Assembly (NCBI RefSeq): GCF_003946915.1
Contig: NZ_RPOC01000001.1
Span: 310,001-374,000, forward strand
Direction of reading: 5' to 3'
Length of the DNA stretch: 64,000 nt
From: Flavobacterium ustbae
Lineage (GTDB): Bacteria; Bacteroidota; Bacteroidia; Flavobacteriales; Flavobacteriaceae
Shown: piece by piece, positions 6,873 to 16,244 of the stretch
Position numbering within the stretch: the first letter of the stretch is position 1
Layout of the letters: every line of letters starts with the position of its first letter
Notes under the pieces: generated by a model
The model's input: the letters and a program-made list of their open reading frames with translations, nothing else
What the model was told of the DNA's origin: nothing
Database searches by the model: none
Made by a program: the position numbers and the translations under genes

Positions 6873-9545
6873 TTAATTCACCAATATCTTTTTTATTACT
6901 TTCTTTTGTCCATCAGTAACTGTTACAAAATAAAGACCAGAAGGCACGTCTGGCAATTGAATATCCTGAATAAAATATCCAGAACCTTGAAAAGCTCTAT
7001 CATACACATATTTTCCAGAAATATCATTGACATAAACTTTAATCTCGCTTATTGAATCTCTTTCAAATTGTACGGTAAAATTTCCTTTATTTGGATTTGG
7101 ATAGGCAATAAATTCAGCATTATCAAAATCATCGTTTCCTAAAGTATAGGTTTTACTGCAGATATTTACCGAAGCAGAATTTATGGTTCCTAATGCTCCC
7201 ACTTTATCATCGTTAACTCTAAAAATCCAAGTTCCTTGTGAATTTTCTCCATTAAAAGCACTTAAAGCTGTTGATGGAATCACGATTTGAGTTGTAGTTG
7301 TGCTACAGTTTAAAGCAGATCCGCTATCGTCAAATTGTAATGCAAAAGTCGAATTTCTACTTTCACAATTTTTATTGAACAAAGTCACAACTGTTCCGCT
7401 CGGACTAATAATCTGCATTGTCAAATCTGAAAATCTAGCATGCGTTACATTTACCGAAACATTGACATCTGAAATAGATCCGGTAGAAGCAGGTACAGAA
7501 ACTGTTCTGTTTACATCTTCGCCATCACCGGTTGAATATCCGCCACCAAAATTATAAGAGGAACAAGATGTAGCAACCGTATATCCTAAAGCAAAAGGCT
7601 GACTATTTAAGGCATAATAAATATTACCGACTGGCTCTATTAAAAGCCTGCAATTTGTAGAAGCATTAAGATCTGAAGGAATTAATACCGTCTCTGTTCC
7701 ATCATTTGGAGTATTGGCGGCTAAAACAATTGGAAATGTTGTTCCTCCGTCGACAGATAATTTTATATTTACGTTGGAAGATCCAGGAAGTGTATTCGTA
7801 TTATTGACACTCCAAGTAATGGTTTGTGCAGACCCCTGCGCCCATCCTATATTATCTTCTTTTTGTGAGGTTACAGCAAATGGCCCCGCAGCAGCACTTA
7901 CCGTTACCACCATTGCATCTGTATTGGTTTGGGCTTTTCCTGACGCAGCATTATCACGCCCAGTAAGCGTAAAATTCATTGTTTTTGCAATAGAAGAAAC
8001 AGACTCCCAACTTGTAGTAAGCTGGTTATTAAGTACAGAACTAAAAGCTGGCATGTAGCGAATTGGCGAAGCTGTCGGTGCAAAAGATCTAAACATTGGA
8101 CCATCTGGTTTTGTTGGAGAAGCAAAACTATTACCAGCAAAAGCCGTAGTGGCACTATCAAATTGCTCCCAAGTATAGGTAATTGTATTTCCTTCAGGAT
8201 CAGAACCTGTACCTGTCAAAATAAATGGCGTATTGATTGGAATCGTATAATCTGAACCCGCATCTATAACAGGCGGATTATTATCGTCTATAGGCGATGA
8301 TACTGGACACGTTTTTCCTGCCAAATTATCTTGTATCTGACTAATGCTTGCATAAGAAAAGTATGCATCAGAATGATCTTGAATATTATAACCTATTGTT
8401 ACTCCAGCATATCCCATAATAGTTGAGCCACTTCCTGGTTCATAACAGGTTCCTAATCCCTCATTTGCATAAGAAAAAGTATGTGATCCGCCAAGCTGAT
8501 GTCCCATTTCGTGAGCAACAAAATCAATATCAAAATTATCGCCTTCTGGTTTTGCATCTGCTGGAGAAGTAAAAGCACTTCCTTTTCCGACAGGATCATT
8601 GGCAGTCGGGCTCACACACACGCAACCAATACAGCTGGCATTACCTCCTCCGCCAGAACCTCCAAACAAATGCCCAATATCATAATTTGCCTCTCCAATA
8701 ACATTGGTTAATGTAGTCTGTACTTCTTGTGGCCAAGTTCCTCCATCTACAGCACCAACTGACGGAATAGAATAAGGATCTTCAGAAGCATCGGTATAAA
8801 TAACATCTTCATTATTGGCTATCAAAATTACTCTTACCGAAAGATCTCGATCAAAAATACCATTTACACGAGTTAGAGTCGCGTTCATTCCTGCTAAAGC
8901 CCCTGCTTTTGTTCCGCCAAAATAAGCTGTATATTCTCCTGTACAAGATAATGCTAGCCGAAGTGTTTTAAATTGTTTGGCATTAGAAGTTGTTTTTGCA
9001 GTGGTTCCTGCATTACTTTTAGAAATTAAATTGGTTGTTTTACAATCTAAAAACTTTCTTGTCTCTGTGTTATCTTGTGCTTTAAACAAAACATATTCTG
9101 ATTTGTTATCAGGATTTTGTTCAATATATTCTGTTGGTTTAGCTGTTCTAAAAACCATTGTCTGCATTCCGATTGGAGCCACACTAAAATGGATTTTAGC
9201 AGTTTTATCGTCTATTCCGCGACCTTCATAAGCTCTAATATCTGGATATTTTGCCTGCAATTCTGGATCAAAGTTGGAGGATTCCCAAACCAAAAAACGC
9301 TCTAAATTTCCATCGGTATTAGGTATCTTAATTTCTGAACTCGCATTTTTTGCCGTTTTATTGGATGCCTGAGTCAGCTTAGAATTAAGAAGATTGGTAT
9401 TTAATTTATAATATAATTTCTTTGACCCCGCACCGTCTACTTTTCGCGAAAACGACGAAGAAGTTACTTTTTGCCATAAAACATCTTGTGCATTAACATT
9501 GGCGAAACAAAGAATTAAAAATATATAAAGTAGTTGTTTTTTCAT
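6873..9545 (-). CDS. Secreted reprolysin-like zinc metalloprotease with P domain and T9SS type A signal
   Basis: 890 residues from the ATG at 9545, which begins the signal peptide MKKQLLYIFLILCFANVNA; an upstream ATG at 9566 adds seven residues and would lie inside a promoter-like element. Order: signal peptide, propeptide-like region (about 20-190), metzincin catalytic domain with zinc motif HEMGHQLGGSH (about 345-355) and Met-turn STIMGYAG (about 380), Ig/cadherin-like linkers, proprotein-convertase P-like domain (about 660-805), and a type A T9SS sorting domain (about 812-890, starting FIAYPNPNKGNF). It is predicted to be exported by Sec then T9SS and released or attached at the surface as an endopeptidase. 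The substrate is unknown. Confidence 0.93.
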   Translation of the reverse strand: MKKQLLYIFLILCFANVNAQDVLWQKVTSSSFSRKVDGAGSKKLYYKLNTNLLNSKLTQASNKTAKNASSEIKIPNTDGNLERFLVWESSNFDPELQAKYPDIRAYEGRGIDDKTAKIHFSVAPIGMQTMVFRTAKPTEYIEQNPDNKSEYVLFKAQDNTETRKFLDCKTTNLISKSNAGTTAKTTSNAKQFKTLRLALSCTGEYTAYFGGTKAGALAGMNATLTRVNGIFDRDLSVRVILIANNEDVIYTDASEDPYSIPSVGAVDGGTWPQEVQTTLTNVIGEANYDIGHLFGGSGGGGNASCIGCVCVSPTANDPVGKGSAFTSPADAKPEGDNFDIDFVAHEMGHQLGGSHTFSYANEGLGTCYEPGSGSTIMGYAGVTIGYNIQDHSDAYFSYASISQIQDNLAGKTCPVSSPIDDNNPPVIDAGSDYTIPINTPFILTGTGSDPEGNTITYTWEQFDSATTAFAGNSFASPTKPDGPMFRSFAPTASPIRYMPAFSSVLNNQLTTSWESVSSIAKTMNFTLTGRDNAASGKAQTNTDAMVVTVSAAAGPFAVTSQKEDNIGWAQGSAQTITWSVNNTNTLPGSSNVNIKLSVDGGTTFPIVLAANTPNDGTETVLIPSDLNASTNCRLLIEPVGNIYYALNSQPFALGYTVATSCSSYNFGGGYSTGDGEDVNRTVSVPASTGSISDVNVSVNVTHARFSDLTMQIISPSGTVVTLFNKNCESRNSTFALQFDDSGSALNCSTTTTQIVIPSTALSAFNGENSQGTWIFRVNDDKVGALGTINSASVNICSKTYTLGNDDFDNAEFIAYPNPNKGNFTVQFERDSISEIKVYVNDISGKYVYDRAFQGSGYFIQDIQLPDVPSGLYFVTVTDGQKKVIKKILVN

Positions 9546-9563
9546 CTTCTCAAAATATAATCT

Positions 9564-9571
9564 CAAAATTA
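9564..9571 (-). promoter_or_regulatory. Candidate -7 box of the metalloprotease gene
   Basis: The minus strand reads TAATTTTG, matching TAnnTTTG, 19 bases before the ATG at 9545. It overlaps the alternative upstream ATG at 9566, which favours the downstream start. No good -33 box is seen. Confidence 0.4.
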
Positions 9572-9708
9572 CTTCAATTAATTTGAAATCATATTATCTA
9601 TACGACAATTATTGCTTTTTAATCGACGAGTTGGCTTATTTGCACAAAAAGATCTATTATAAGTTAAAATTCGATTTGGCATAGCATTAAATTTAAAAGA
9701 GAATAGTA

Positions 9709-9716
9709 TAAATTTG
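9709..9716 (+). promoter_or_regulatory. Candidate -7 box of ribF
   Basis: TAAATTTG fits TAnnTTTG and lies 21 bases before the TTG start of ribF. The expected -33 TTTG is not at 17-21 bp; the nearest TTTG is 30 bp upstream. Confidence 0.35.
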
Positions 9717-9737
9717 CAGCATCTTAAATAATTTGTT

Positions 9738-10685
9738 TTGAAGCTCTTTCATTCTATAAACGATTTTCAGTCAACCAAGAAAACAATCTTAACTCTTGGC
9801 ACCTTTGATGGTGTGCATATTGGTCATAAAAAAATTCTAGATCGAATTACGCAACAGACTGAAAACGGGAAATACGAAAGTCTGGTTCTGACCTTTTTTC
9901 CGCATCCGAGAATGGTTCTTCAGGAAAAATCGGAGATTAGATTGCTGAATACCATTGGCGAAAAAACAAAACTTTTGGAAGCTACTGGCATTGAGAATTT
10001 AATTGTTCATCCTTTTAACGAAAGTTTCTCAAGATTAACCGCAGAAGAATTCGTAAAAACGATTTTGGTCGAAAAATTCCAAATTCAAAAAATTATTATT
10101 GGACATGATCATCGTTTTGGCCGTAATAGAACTGCAAATATTGATGATCTGATTGCTTTTGGACTCGAATACGGATTTGAAGTAGAACAAATTTCTGCTG
10201 AAGAAATACAAGATGTTTCTGTTAGTTCCACCAAAATCAGAAAAGCTTTAAACGAAGGCAATATGGCTTTGGCCAATGAATATTTAGGGTACAACTATTT
10301 CTTGAACGGAACGGTAGTAAAAGGAAAACAGCTAGGAAGAACAATTGGATTTCCTACTGCGAATATTCACATCGAAGAAGATTACAAACTAATACCAAAA
10401 CTTGGCGTTTATGCTGTTAAAGCAACTGTAAACGGAGAAACTGCTTTTGGCATGATGAATATTGGTTTCAATCCGACTGTTAATGGAGAAAGACAGACTA
10501 TAGAAGTGCATTTGTTTGATTTTAACAAAGACATTTACGATCAAAATATTGAGGTTTCATTGCTGCATTACATTCGCGAAGAACAAAAATTTGCTTCGGT
10601 AGATGCATTAAAAGCACAACTGAATCAAGATCAAACAGAATCTGCAGCTTTCATAAATTCTTCTTTAAAAAACCAGACCGCATAG
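9738..10685 (+). CDS. ribF: Bifunctional riboflavin kinase / FAD synthetase
   Basis: 315 residues. It phosphorylates riboflavin to FMN and adenylates FMN to FAD in the cytoplasm. The N-terminal nucleotidyltransferase domain has GTFDGVHIGH (21-30), TFFPHPR and the GHDHRFGRNR region; the C-terminal riboflavin kinase domain has LGRTIGFPTANI (about 199-210) and the GMMNIGFNPTV region. The length is normal. The frame opens at TTG 9738 (MKLFHSIND), and the family alignment supports a start here because the GTFDGVH motif falls at the usual distance. The next gene is 98 bases downstream with its own -7 box. Confidence 0.95.
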   Translation: MKLFHSINDFQSTKKTILTLGTFDGVHIGHKKILDRITQQTENGKYESLVLTFFPHPRMVLQEKSEIRLLNTIGEKTKLLEATGIENLIVHPFNESFSRLTAEEFVKTILVEKFQIQKIIIGHDHRFGRNRTANIDDLIAFGLEYGFEVEQISAEEIQDVSVSSTKIRKALNEGNMALANEYLGYNYFLNGTVVKGKQLGRTIGFPTANIHIEEDYKLIPKLGVYAVKATVNGETAFGMMNIGFNPTVNGERQTIEVHLFDFNKDIYDQNIEVSLLHYIREEQKFASVDALKAQLNQDQTESAAFINSSLKNQTA

Positions 10686-10723
10686 TTTTTACCGTTTTTA
10701 AATCATCGTAGTTATTTTTTTAG

Positions 10724-10731
10724 TAAATTTG
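10724..10731 (+). promoter_or_regulatory. Candidate -7 box for the membrane protein gene at 10784
   Basis: TAAATTTG matches TAnnTTTG, 52 bases before the ATG. A -33 element is not evident. Confidence 0.3.
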
Positions 10732-10783
10732 ATAGACCACTGTTTTTCAAACATTTACTATTAACTTCTAAAAAATAACCACT

Positions 10784-11221
10784 ATGAAATTACCTAAAGA
10801 AATAACCAACGGTTTTTTGATTTTCCTTGGAATTGGCATTTATTTTTTATTAATGAATGTACTAGGTTTAGCAGATTTATTCTATTTGAGAACACTCAAC
10901 GTTTTCATAATATTCTATGGTGTTAACAGGACAATGCAAATGAATTTTCGTGAAGGAGAAACCGATTTTCTATCAAATGCTATTTCTGCAATGACAACTT
11001 CTGTAGTTGGTGTATGTATGAGCGTATTTGGCTTATTGGTTTACAGTTACGCTCGAGGCGGAGATGCATATGTAAAAACTTTGTCTGAAACTTTTATGTT
11101 TGGAGGAGATCCATCGGTGCCAACTTATTGCATATGTTTATTGTTTGAAGGTATTGCTTCTTCTGTAATTGTTACTTTAATGATGATGCTGTATTGGAAT
11201 AACAAATATGTTGCTGATTAA
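10784..11221 (+). CDS. Four-helix membrane protein of unknown function
   Basis: 145 residues with four predicted membrane helices (about 8-28, 34-50, 66-90 and 113-138). Short polar loops include NRTMQMNFREGETDF between helices 2 and 3 and YARGGDAYVKTLSETF before helix 4. There is no signal peptide and no catalytic motif that I recognise. Codon use resembles the neighbours. It stands between ribF and a cupin gene on the same strand but with gaps of 98 and 158 bases, so an operon is not clear. The function is unknown; the architecture suggests a small inner-membrane protein. Confidence 0.75.
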   Translation: MKLPKEITNGFLIFLGIGIYFLLMNVLGLADLFYLRTLNVFIIFYGVNRTMQMNFREGETDFLSNAISAMTTSVVGVCMSVFGLLVYSYARGGDAYVKTLSETFMFGGDPSVPTYCICLLFEGIASSVIVTLMMMLYWNNKYVAD

Positions 11222-11379
11222 TTCAAAATTCTGATGCTGAATTTTAAAGAAATTCCTTTCTAAATAATTCTTTTTTAAAAATCGATTCGATTAATATTTT
11301 AGTCGAAAGAGAACTTAAATCTCAATAAATATTTTTAAATTGCTTGTAGCACAGAGTTATTAGCAATTTTTTTTAGAAA

Positions 11380-12246
11380 ATGAAATTAAGACAAATTGAA
11401 AGGGTAAAGAAAATCTCAAGAGAAGATTTTGTTTCCCAATATGTAAAAAAACAAATTCCTGTTGTTATCGAAGAGTTGACCGAAGATTGGCCAGCCTACA
11501 GCAAATGGAAATTATCTTATATAAAAGAAATAGCAGGAGATTCGGTCGTTCCTTTGTACGACGACAGACCTGTAAATCATGAAGACGGATTCAACGAGGC
11601 GCACACTACAATGAAAATGAGTGAGTATATCGAATTGTTGGAAAAAAAACCTACCAATTACCGTATTTTTCTTTACAATTTAATGAAAGAAGTTCCATCA
11701 TTAAAAAATGACTTCTTATGGCCAGATATTGGCTTAAAATTAGTCAAGCAAATGCCGATGTTATTTTTTGGAGGCGAAAATTCAAGAGTTTTCATGCATT
11801 ACGATATTGATTATTCGAATATTCTGCATTTTCATTTTCACGGAGAAAAACAATGTATGATTTTCCCGCCAAACCAGTCAAAATTTATGTACAAAGTTCC
11901 TCATGCCTTAATTTCGAGAGAAGATATCGATTTTGACAATCCTGATTATGAAAAATTCCCAGCACTAAAAAATGTCGAAGGGTATATTACAAATCTAAAA
12001 CACGGCGAAATGCTTTATATGCCTGAGGGATATTGGCATTATATGAAATATCTAACTCCTGGATTTTCGATGAGCTTAAGATCTTTTCCAAAAAATATTG
12101 TCAATTTGTCTAAGGCGGCATACAACGTATTTATCATGCGACACTTTGATATTATGATGCGAAAAATTCAAGGCCAGAAATGGATTGACTATAAAAACGA
12201 GAAGGCAATTACCAATACGCACCAAAATTTACAGCGCAGTGCTTAA
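11380..12246 (+). CDS. Cupin-like (JmjC-type) Fe(II)/2-oxoglutarate-dependent oxygenase
   Basis: 288 residues of the cupin_8/JmjC-like family. The N-terminal region has the typical REDFVSQYVKKQIPVVI opening. The metal site is visible as H140-Y-D142 (FMHYDIDY) and the distal His220 in PEGYWHYM, giving an HxD...H triad; the FHFHGEKQCMIFPP strand is also typical. Members hydroxylate protein or small-molecule substrates using iron and 2-oxoglutarate. No substrate is indicated by the neighbours. It is cytoplasmic with no signal peptide, and it ends at a strong bidirectional terminator. Confidence 0.82.
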   Translation: MKLRQIERVKKISREDFVSQYVKKQIPVVIEELTEDWPAYSKWKLSYIKEIAGDSVVPLYDDRPVNHEDGFNEAHTTMKMSEYIELLEKKPTNYRIFLYNLMKEVPSLKNDFLWPDIGLKLVKQMPMLFFGGENSRVFMHYDIDYSNILHFHFHGEKQCMIFPPNQSKFMYKVPHALISREDIDFDNPDYEKFPALKNVEGYITNLKHGEMLYMPEGYWHYMKYLTPGFSMSLRSFPKNIVNLSKAAYNVFIMRHFDIMMRKIQGQKWIDYKNEKAITNTHQNLQRSA

Positions 12247-12258
12247 TCAATGATTAAC

Positions 12259-12292
12259 AAGCGGTTGAGAACTTACTCAACCGCTTTATTAT
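12259..12292. terminator. Bidirectional terminator
   Basis: A perfect 11-bp stem, AAGCGGTTGAG (12259-12269) with its complement (12276-12286), a 6-base loop and T-rich flank. It separates the convergent cupin and T9SS surface-protein genes. Confidence 0.8.
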
Positions 12293-12293
12293 T

Positions 12294-15200
12294 TTATTGA
12301 AATACTATTTTTCTCGTTATCGTTTTCCCATTATCTAGCGTTATTTTAACCAATAAGACTTGCGGGCCCGATTGGAAATTTGTCACAACCCATTCCTTAT
12401 TTTGAAGTTGCTTTTTGACATATAACAATTTGCCGCCCGTATCATAAATTGCTACTTCCTGAAGATTTTCCTGCTCTGAAACAGATTGCAACCTGATATT
12501 TTTATCTCTAACGGAAACTAAAATTTTCTGATCTTGATTTTCAAAATCTTCATTACCTAAAGTAGTATCATTTGAATTTGTATATCGCAGTACAAAACGT
12601 TTGAGAAAAGTTCCCGGTGCAGAAGTAAAAGTATAACCTCCTGTTTTTAGGTTATGGATTGTATTGGTCAAATTATCTTGCAAATAAATGTCCTGATTAC
12701 TCAAATCTCCGTCGGTACGATCAATTGCAATTGTGAATTCACCTTCTTCAATAGTAGATTTATATCCTAACTGGATTGTATCAGTTACAACAAAAGGCAC
12801 CGCACGCCCTTGAATAACCAATTTTTTTCCATCATTAACACTATAAAAGTCAACATGCGGATTGGCATTCATAGTAGTCGCATCATAACTATTGTCCCAA
12901 GAGTTTGTTGCACCGGTTACATAACCAATAAGCAATTGCTTAAAAGCTCCTAGCTCATTTGTAAAATTTAGCCATACACGATGTCTTTCTATAGCTGCGG
13001 CAGCCGAAGATCTATAAAATTGGCTATTAAGATTAGGCACACGCATCGAATTGGTAAATACAACAGGCTCACCTGTTAATGATCTCGCTAGAAAACCTTG
13101 CCCAGCTGCAATAAATCCGGCTGGTGTTGATTGATTTCCTGGAGTTGGTGCTGGCGTTCCTTCCATTCCTCCCACTTCTGTCTCTCCTGATAAGTTATAA
13201 TAAGCAAAATCATTACTGCTATACGAATAGATCGTAGTGCCCGGAATTTGAGTAGGAAGACTATTATGTGTCCAAAAATACAAGGTTCCGTAAATACGGC
13301 TTGAATTATCAGAAATAAATTGATCTGCATAAATTGCCGAAGGATATGGATTTCCTAAAGAACTCAACTTTCCAGTAACTCCTACTGGCCCTAAAATCGT
13401 CCCATTATTGGGCACACCTTTAAATTCTCCGCCGTAAATTTGAGTAGAGTTCAAATCGTAAAATTGAGGTGCTCGAATACTATAGCCATTTCCTTTTATC
13501 ATTTCTTCTGCTCCATCACTAATCACTATCCATTGACTCGATGCTGAATCGAATTTGTGAAATTTATCCCAGAGCGTATTGGGTGATAAATCATGTAAAG
13601 TAAACATTGGATCTCGCGTAACAGGCGAAGACCAATAAGTAACATCGTAACGTCTTACTGGCGTTGTATTTCTTTTATAAATAATATTTCCCGTGTTGGC
13701 TACATCTTCAACCTGAACTAAACTTGAATTGTTTTCAAAAGTCAAGACTCCATTACCCAGTACATTCACTTCATTTGTAACGGTTATTGTATTAGTTCCA
13801 TTTACAATTAAAGAGCCATTGTTCTGAATTGTTAGTCTGCTGGCAAAAAAACTTGCATTTGTTCCAGAAATAACTGGATCTACTCCTACATCCGGAATGT
13901 CTATACAATCAGAAGCAATAGGAACTCCTGTTGGTGTCCAGTTGGCAGGATTACCCCAATTGGCATCAGCATTTCCATTCCATACTTTAGTTACAAAAGC
14001 ATTTATTGTAATTTGTGTTGCTACCGATTCACATCCTGTTGCAGTATTTCTCGCTTGCACATCGTAACTTCCAGAAGAAAGACCACTAAATATTCCAGTA
14101 GTGTTACTAAAATCTACTCCATCAATACTGTATGTATATCCCGTTCCGGCAGCTGGAGAAGTAACCGTAATAACTCCAGTATTGTTTATACAAGTTGGCT
14201 GCTGTGTGACCGAAGCTACTGGTACAGAAACTGAATTGACCGTTATGTTAAAAGTATTACTTGCCGACGCACATCCGTTTGCATTTTTTACCGTTAAAGA
14301 TCCTGTATAAGTTCCTGCAGCTGTTCCTCCCGGAACTGGAATGCTGATTGAACCTGCTGGTAAACTCGCATCTGTAACTGCGGCAAAACTATTGGAAGGA
14401 GATGCATTCCATGTTATGCTGTAAGTTGTTGGCGAATTTGTGGCTCCACTGTAAGGTAATGTTACACTTTGAACATTCGTACTTGTGCATACCGCTGTTG
14501 CTGCGCCTAATGTTATTGATGGTAAAGGATTGACCGTTACGGTAAAATTATTATTAGCCGAAACACAGCTATTGCCATTTCTTACCGTTAATGTTCCCGT
14601 ATATGTCCCAGCAGCCGTCCCTCCTGGAACTGGAATACTGATCGAGCCTCCTTGCAAAGCAGCATTTGTAACTGCTGCAAAAGTGTTTGAAGGAGATGCA
14701 TTCCATGTTATGCTGTAAGTTGTTGGAGAGTTTACTGCTCCACTGTAAGGCAATGTTACACTTTGAACACTGGCGCTTGTACATACAGTTGTGGCCGTTC
14801 CTAATGTTATTGCCGGTAAAGGATTGACCGTTACGGTAAAACTATTGTTAGCCGAAACACAGCCTATTGCATTCCTTACCGTTAAAGTTCCCGTATATGT
14901 TCCTGCAGCTGTCCCTCCCGGAACTGGAATGCTGATTGAACCTCCTTGTAAAGTAGCATTTGTAACTGCTGCAAAAGTGTTTGAAGGAGATGCATTCCAT
15001 ATTATGCTGTAAGTTGTTGGAAAATTTGTGATTCCACTGTAAGGCATTGTTACGCTTTGCACATTTGAACTTGTACATACTGCTGTTGTTGCTCCTAATG
15101 TAATTGTTGGTTGTCCGCTAACTGTAATATCTACAACATTATTAGAAGAAATTGTAGAAGGGCAATCCAAAGATTTTAAAGATGTTACTGTTATTCTACT

Positions 15201-16244
15201 AGTTCCTGGAGTATTAAGTCCCCTTGCCGTAAAACTTCCGATTCCTCCCGCTACTGTCATTGTTTCTGTTAAACCTGTAGCTAATGGAATAGATGTATTA
15301 TAAGTAACTGTGTAAGTACCCGCTGGCAATGAAGTTGATGTACCTGTCAGTTGTACTTGTGAAGTTGTCCCAACGGCTGTGCACACATTTGCGGCCGATA
15401 TTCCAGTCAAACTATACGGTTTGCAAGTATAAGTAATATTAACATGCCCTCTTGCGCCACTTCCTCCATTATATAAAGTTGATGGACTCAATAAAATTAA
15501 AGAGCTGGCAGCTCCTGACCCACCTCCACCATATTCTAGTCCAGACCTTCCTGCTCCATTTGCACCTAAAAGACTAGCATAACCAAGACCTCCCGCACCT
15601 CCTTTATCTTGCCCAAAATTACCTGCATTTCCACCATTTCCAGAAGAAAGAGCAACATTTAGCAAGCTATTATATCCTGGTCCAGAAGCTGCTCCATTTA
15701 TTGTCGTCATGCTCCCTATAGAACCCGTACTTGCAGGTGTCGCAGCCGGAGGAGTATTACCTGTGGCCGGAAGATTGGCAGCCCCTCCCTGACCTCCTTG
15801 AGCATAAAACGTTCCTGTAAAATTAGCTATATAAGATGGCTCTCCATTAGCTCCATTACCCGTGCTTGCCGCTGTAGCTTTTGCGACAACAACATTTAAA
15901 GTCGATGTTGTAATTCCTGTAATTTTTCCCAAGGCGTAAGCGCCACCAGCTCCACCGGCACCACCTCTTCCCCATCCATTACCGCCTAATGCGGCTCCAC
16001 CACCACCTCCGCCTCCCCAAGCCTCAACGGTAATTTCTGTAATACCTGCAGGAAGAGGAAAAGAAGGATTACTAGTCGCAACTGGATGTGTTATGATTTG
16101 TGCTTTTGAAGTGGTATGAAAAAATGATAAAATTAAAATCAGAAGGATTTTAAAACTCCAGCCAAATTTTAATTGTTTACCAATGTAAGTTACTAAAGAG
16201 AAGAAACTGAAGAAATTCAGCGTGATAAGTAAATCTTTTTTCAT
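12294..16244 (-). CDS. Giant secreted surface protein 1: Gly-rich region, tandem repeats, T9SS type C signal
   Basis: 1316 residues. An unusually long leader (about 49 residues, two hydrophobic stretches, ending TTSKAQ) is followed by a glycine-rich region (about 70-270), PKD/Ig-like segments, three near-identical 98-residue repeats (about 377-670), an SprB-like segment (CINNTGVITVTSP, YTYSIDGVDFSNTTG), a region with VWNGNADANWGNPANW, and then the module shared with the three other giants here (from about 858: RYDVTYWSSPV, LWDKFHKF, GYSIRAPQ, GNPYPSAIYA, LYFWTH, QGFLAR, LIGYVTGATNS). The last 70 residues are a ChiA-type (type C) T9SS sorting signal ending KITLDNGKTITRKIVFQ. It is predicted to be an adhesin or matrix-like protein on the cell surface; no enzyme motif is seen. 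Confidence 0.9.
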   Translation of the reverse strand: MKKDLLITLNFFSFFSLVTYIGKQLKFGWSFKILLILILSFFHTTSKAQIITHPVATSNPSFPLPAGITEITVEAWGGGGGGGAALGGNGWGRGGAGGAGGAYALGKITGITTSTLNVVVAKATAASTGNGANGEPSYIANFTGTFYAQGGQGGAANLPATGNTPPAATPASTGSIGSMTTINGAASGPGYNSLLNVALSSGNGGNAGNFGQDKGGAGGLGYASLLGANGAGRSGLEYGGGGSGAASSLILLSPSTLYNGGSGARGHVNITYTCKPYSLTGISAANVCTAVGTTSQVQLTGTSTSLPAGTYTVTYNTSIPLATGLTETMTVAGGIGSFTARGLNTPGTSRITVTSLKSLDCPSTISSNNVVDITVSGQPTITLGATTAVCTSSNVQSVTMPYSGITNFPTTYSIIWNASPSNTFAAVTNATLQGGSISIPVPGGTAAGTYTGTLTVRNAIGCVSANNSFTVTVNPLPAITLGTATTVCTSASVQSVTLPYSGAVNSPTTYSITWNASPSNTFAAVTNAALQGGSISIPVPGGTAAGTYTGTLTVRNGNSCVSANNNFTVTVNPLPSITLGAATAVCTSTNVQSVTLPYSGATNSPTTYSITWNASPSNSFAAVTDASLPAGSISIPVPGGTAAGTYTGSLTVKNANGCASASNTFNITVNSVSVPVASVTQQPTCINNTGVITVTSPAAGTGYTYSIDGVDFSNTTGIFSGLSSGSYDVQARNTATGCESVATQITINAFVTKVWNGNADANWGNPANWTPTGVPIASDCIDIPDVGVDPVISGTNASFFASRLTIQNNGSLIVNGTNTITVTNEVNVLGNGVLTFENNSSLVQVEDVANTGNIIYKRNTTPVRRYDVTYWSSPVTRDPMFTLHDLSPNTLWDKFHKFDSASSQWIVISDGAEEMIKGNGYSIRAPQFYDLNSTQIYGGEFKGVPNNGTILGPVGVTGKLSSLGNPYPSAIYADQFISDNSSRIYGTLYFWTHNSLPTQIPGTTIYSYSSNDFAYYNLSGETEVGGMEGTPAPTPGNQSTPAGFIAAGQGFLARSLTGEPVVFTNSMRVPNLNSQFYRSSAAAAIERHRVWLNFTNELGAFKQLLIGYVTGATNSWDNSYDATTMNANPHVDFYSVNDGKKLVIQGRAVPFVVTDTIQLGYKSTIEEGEFTIAIDRTDGDLSNQDIYLQDNLTNTIHNLKTGGYTFTSAPGTFLKRFVLRYTNSNDTTLGNEDFENQDQKILVSVRDKNIRLQSVSEQENLQEVAIYDTGGKLLYVKKQLQNKEWVVTNFQSGPQVLLVKITLDNGKTITRKIVFQ
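14234..15115 (-). repeat. Three tandem 294-bp repeats coding for 98-residue units
   Basis: Period 294 bp: for example the block around GGTAAAGGATTGACCGTTAC occurs at 14521 and again at 14815. The protein units share CTS.NVQSVT.PYSG, WNASPSN and SISIPVPGGTAAGTYTG. The copies are close at DNA level, which points to recent duplication and possible copy-number change by recombination. Confidence 0.9.

Noticed and set aside
6783..7055. 90-codon frame overlapping the comF and protease ends
   Set aside because: Overlaps two well-supported genes and has no features of its own.
9566..9566. ATG at 9566 as protease start
   Set aside because: It precedes a seven-residue extension that spoils the signal peptide and overlaps a -7-like element; ATG 9545 fits better.
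14485..15078. Several open frames antisense to or out of frame with the 98-residue repeats
   Set aside because: They recur with the 294-bp period as shadows of the real gene and encode no recognisable protein.
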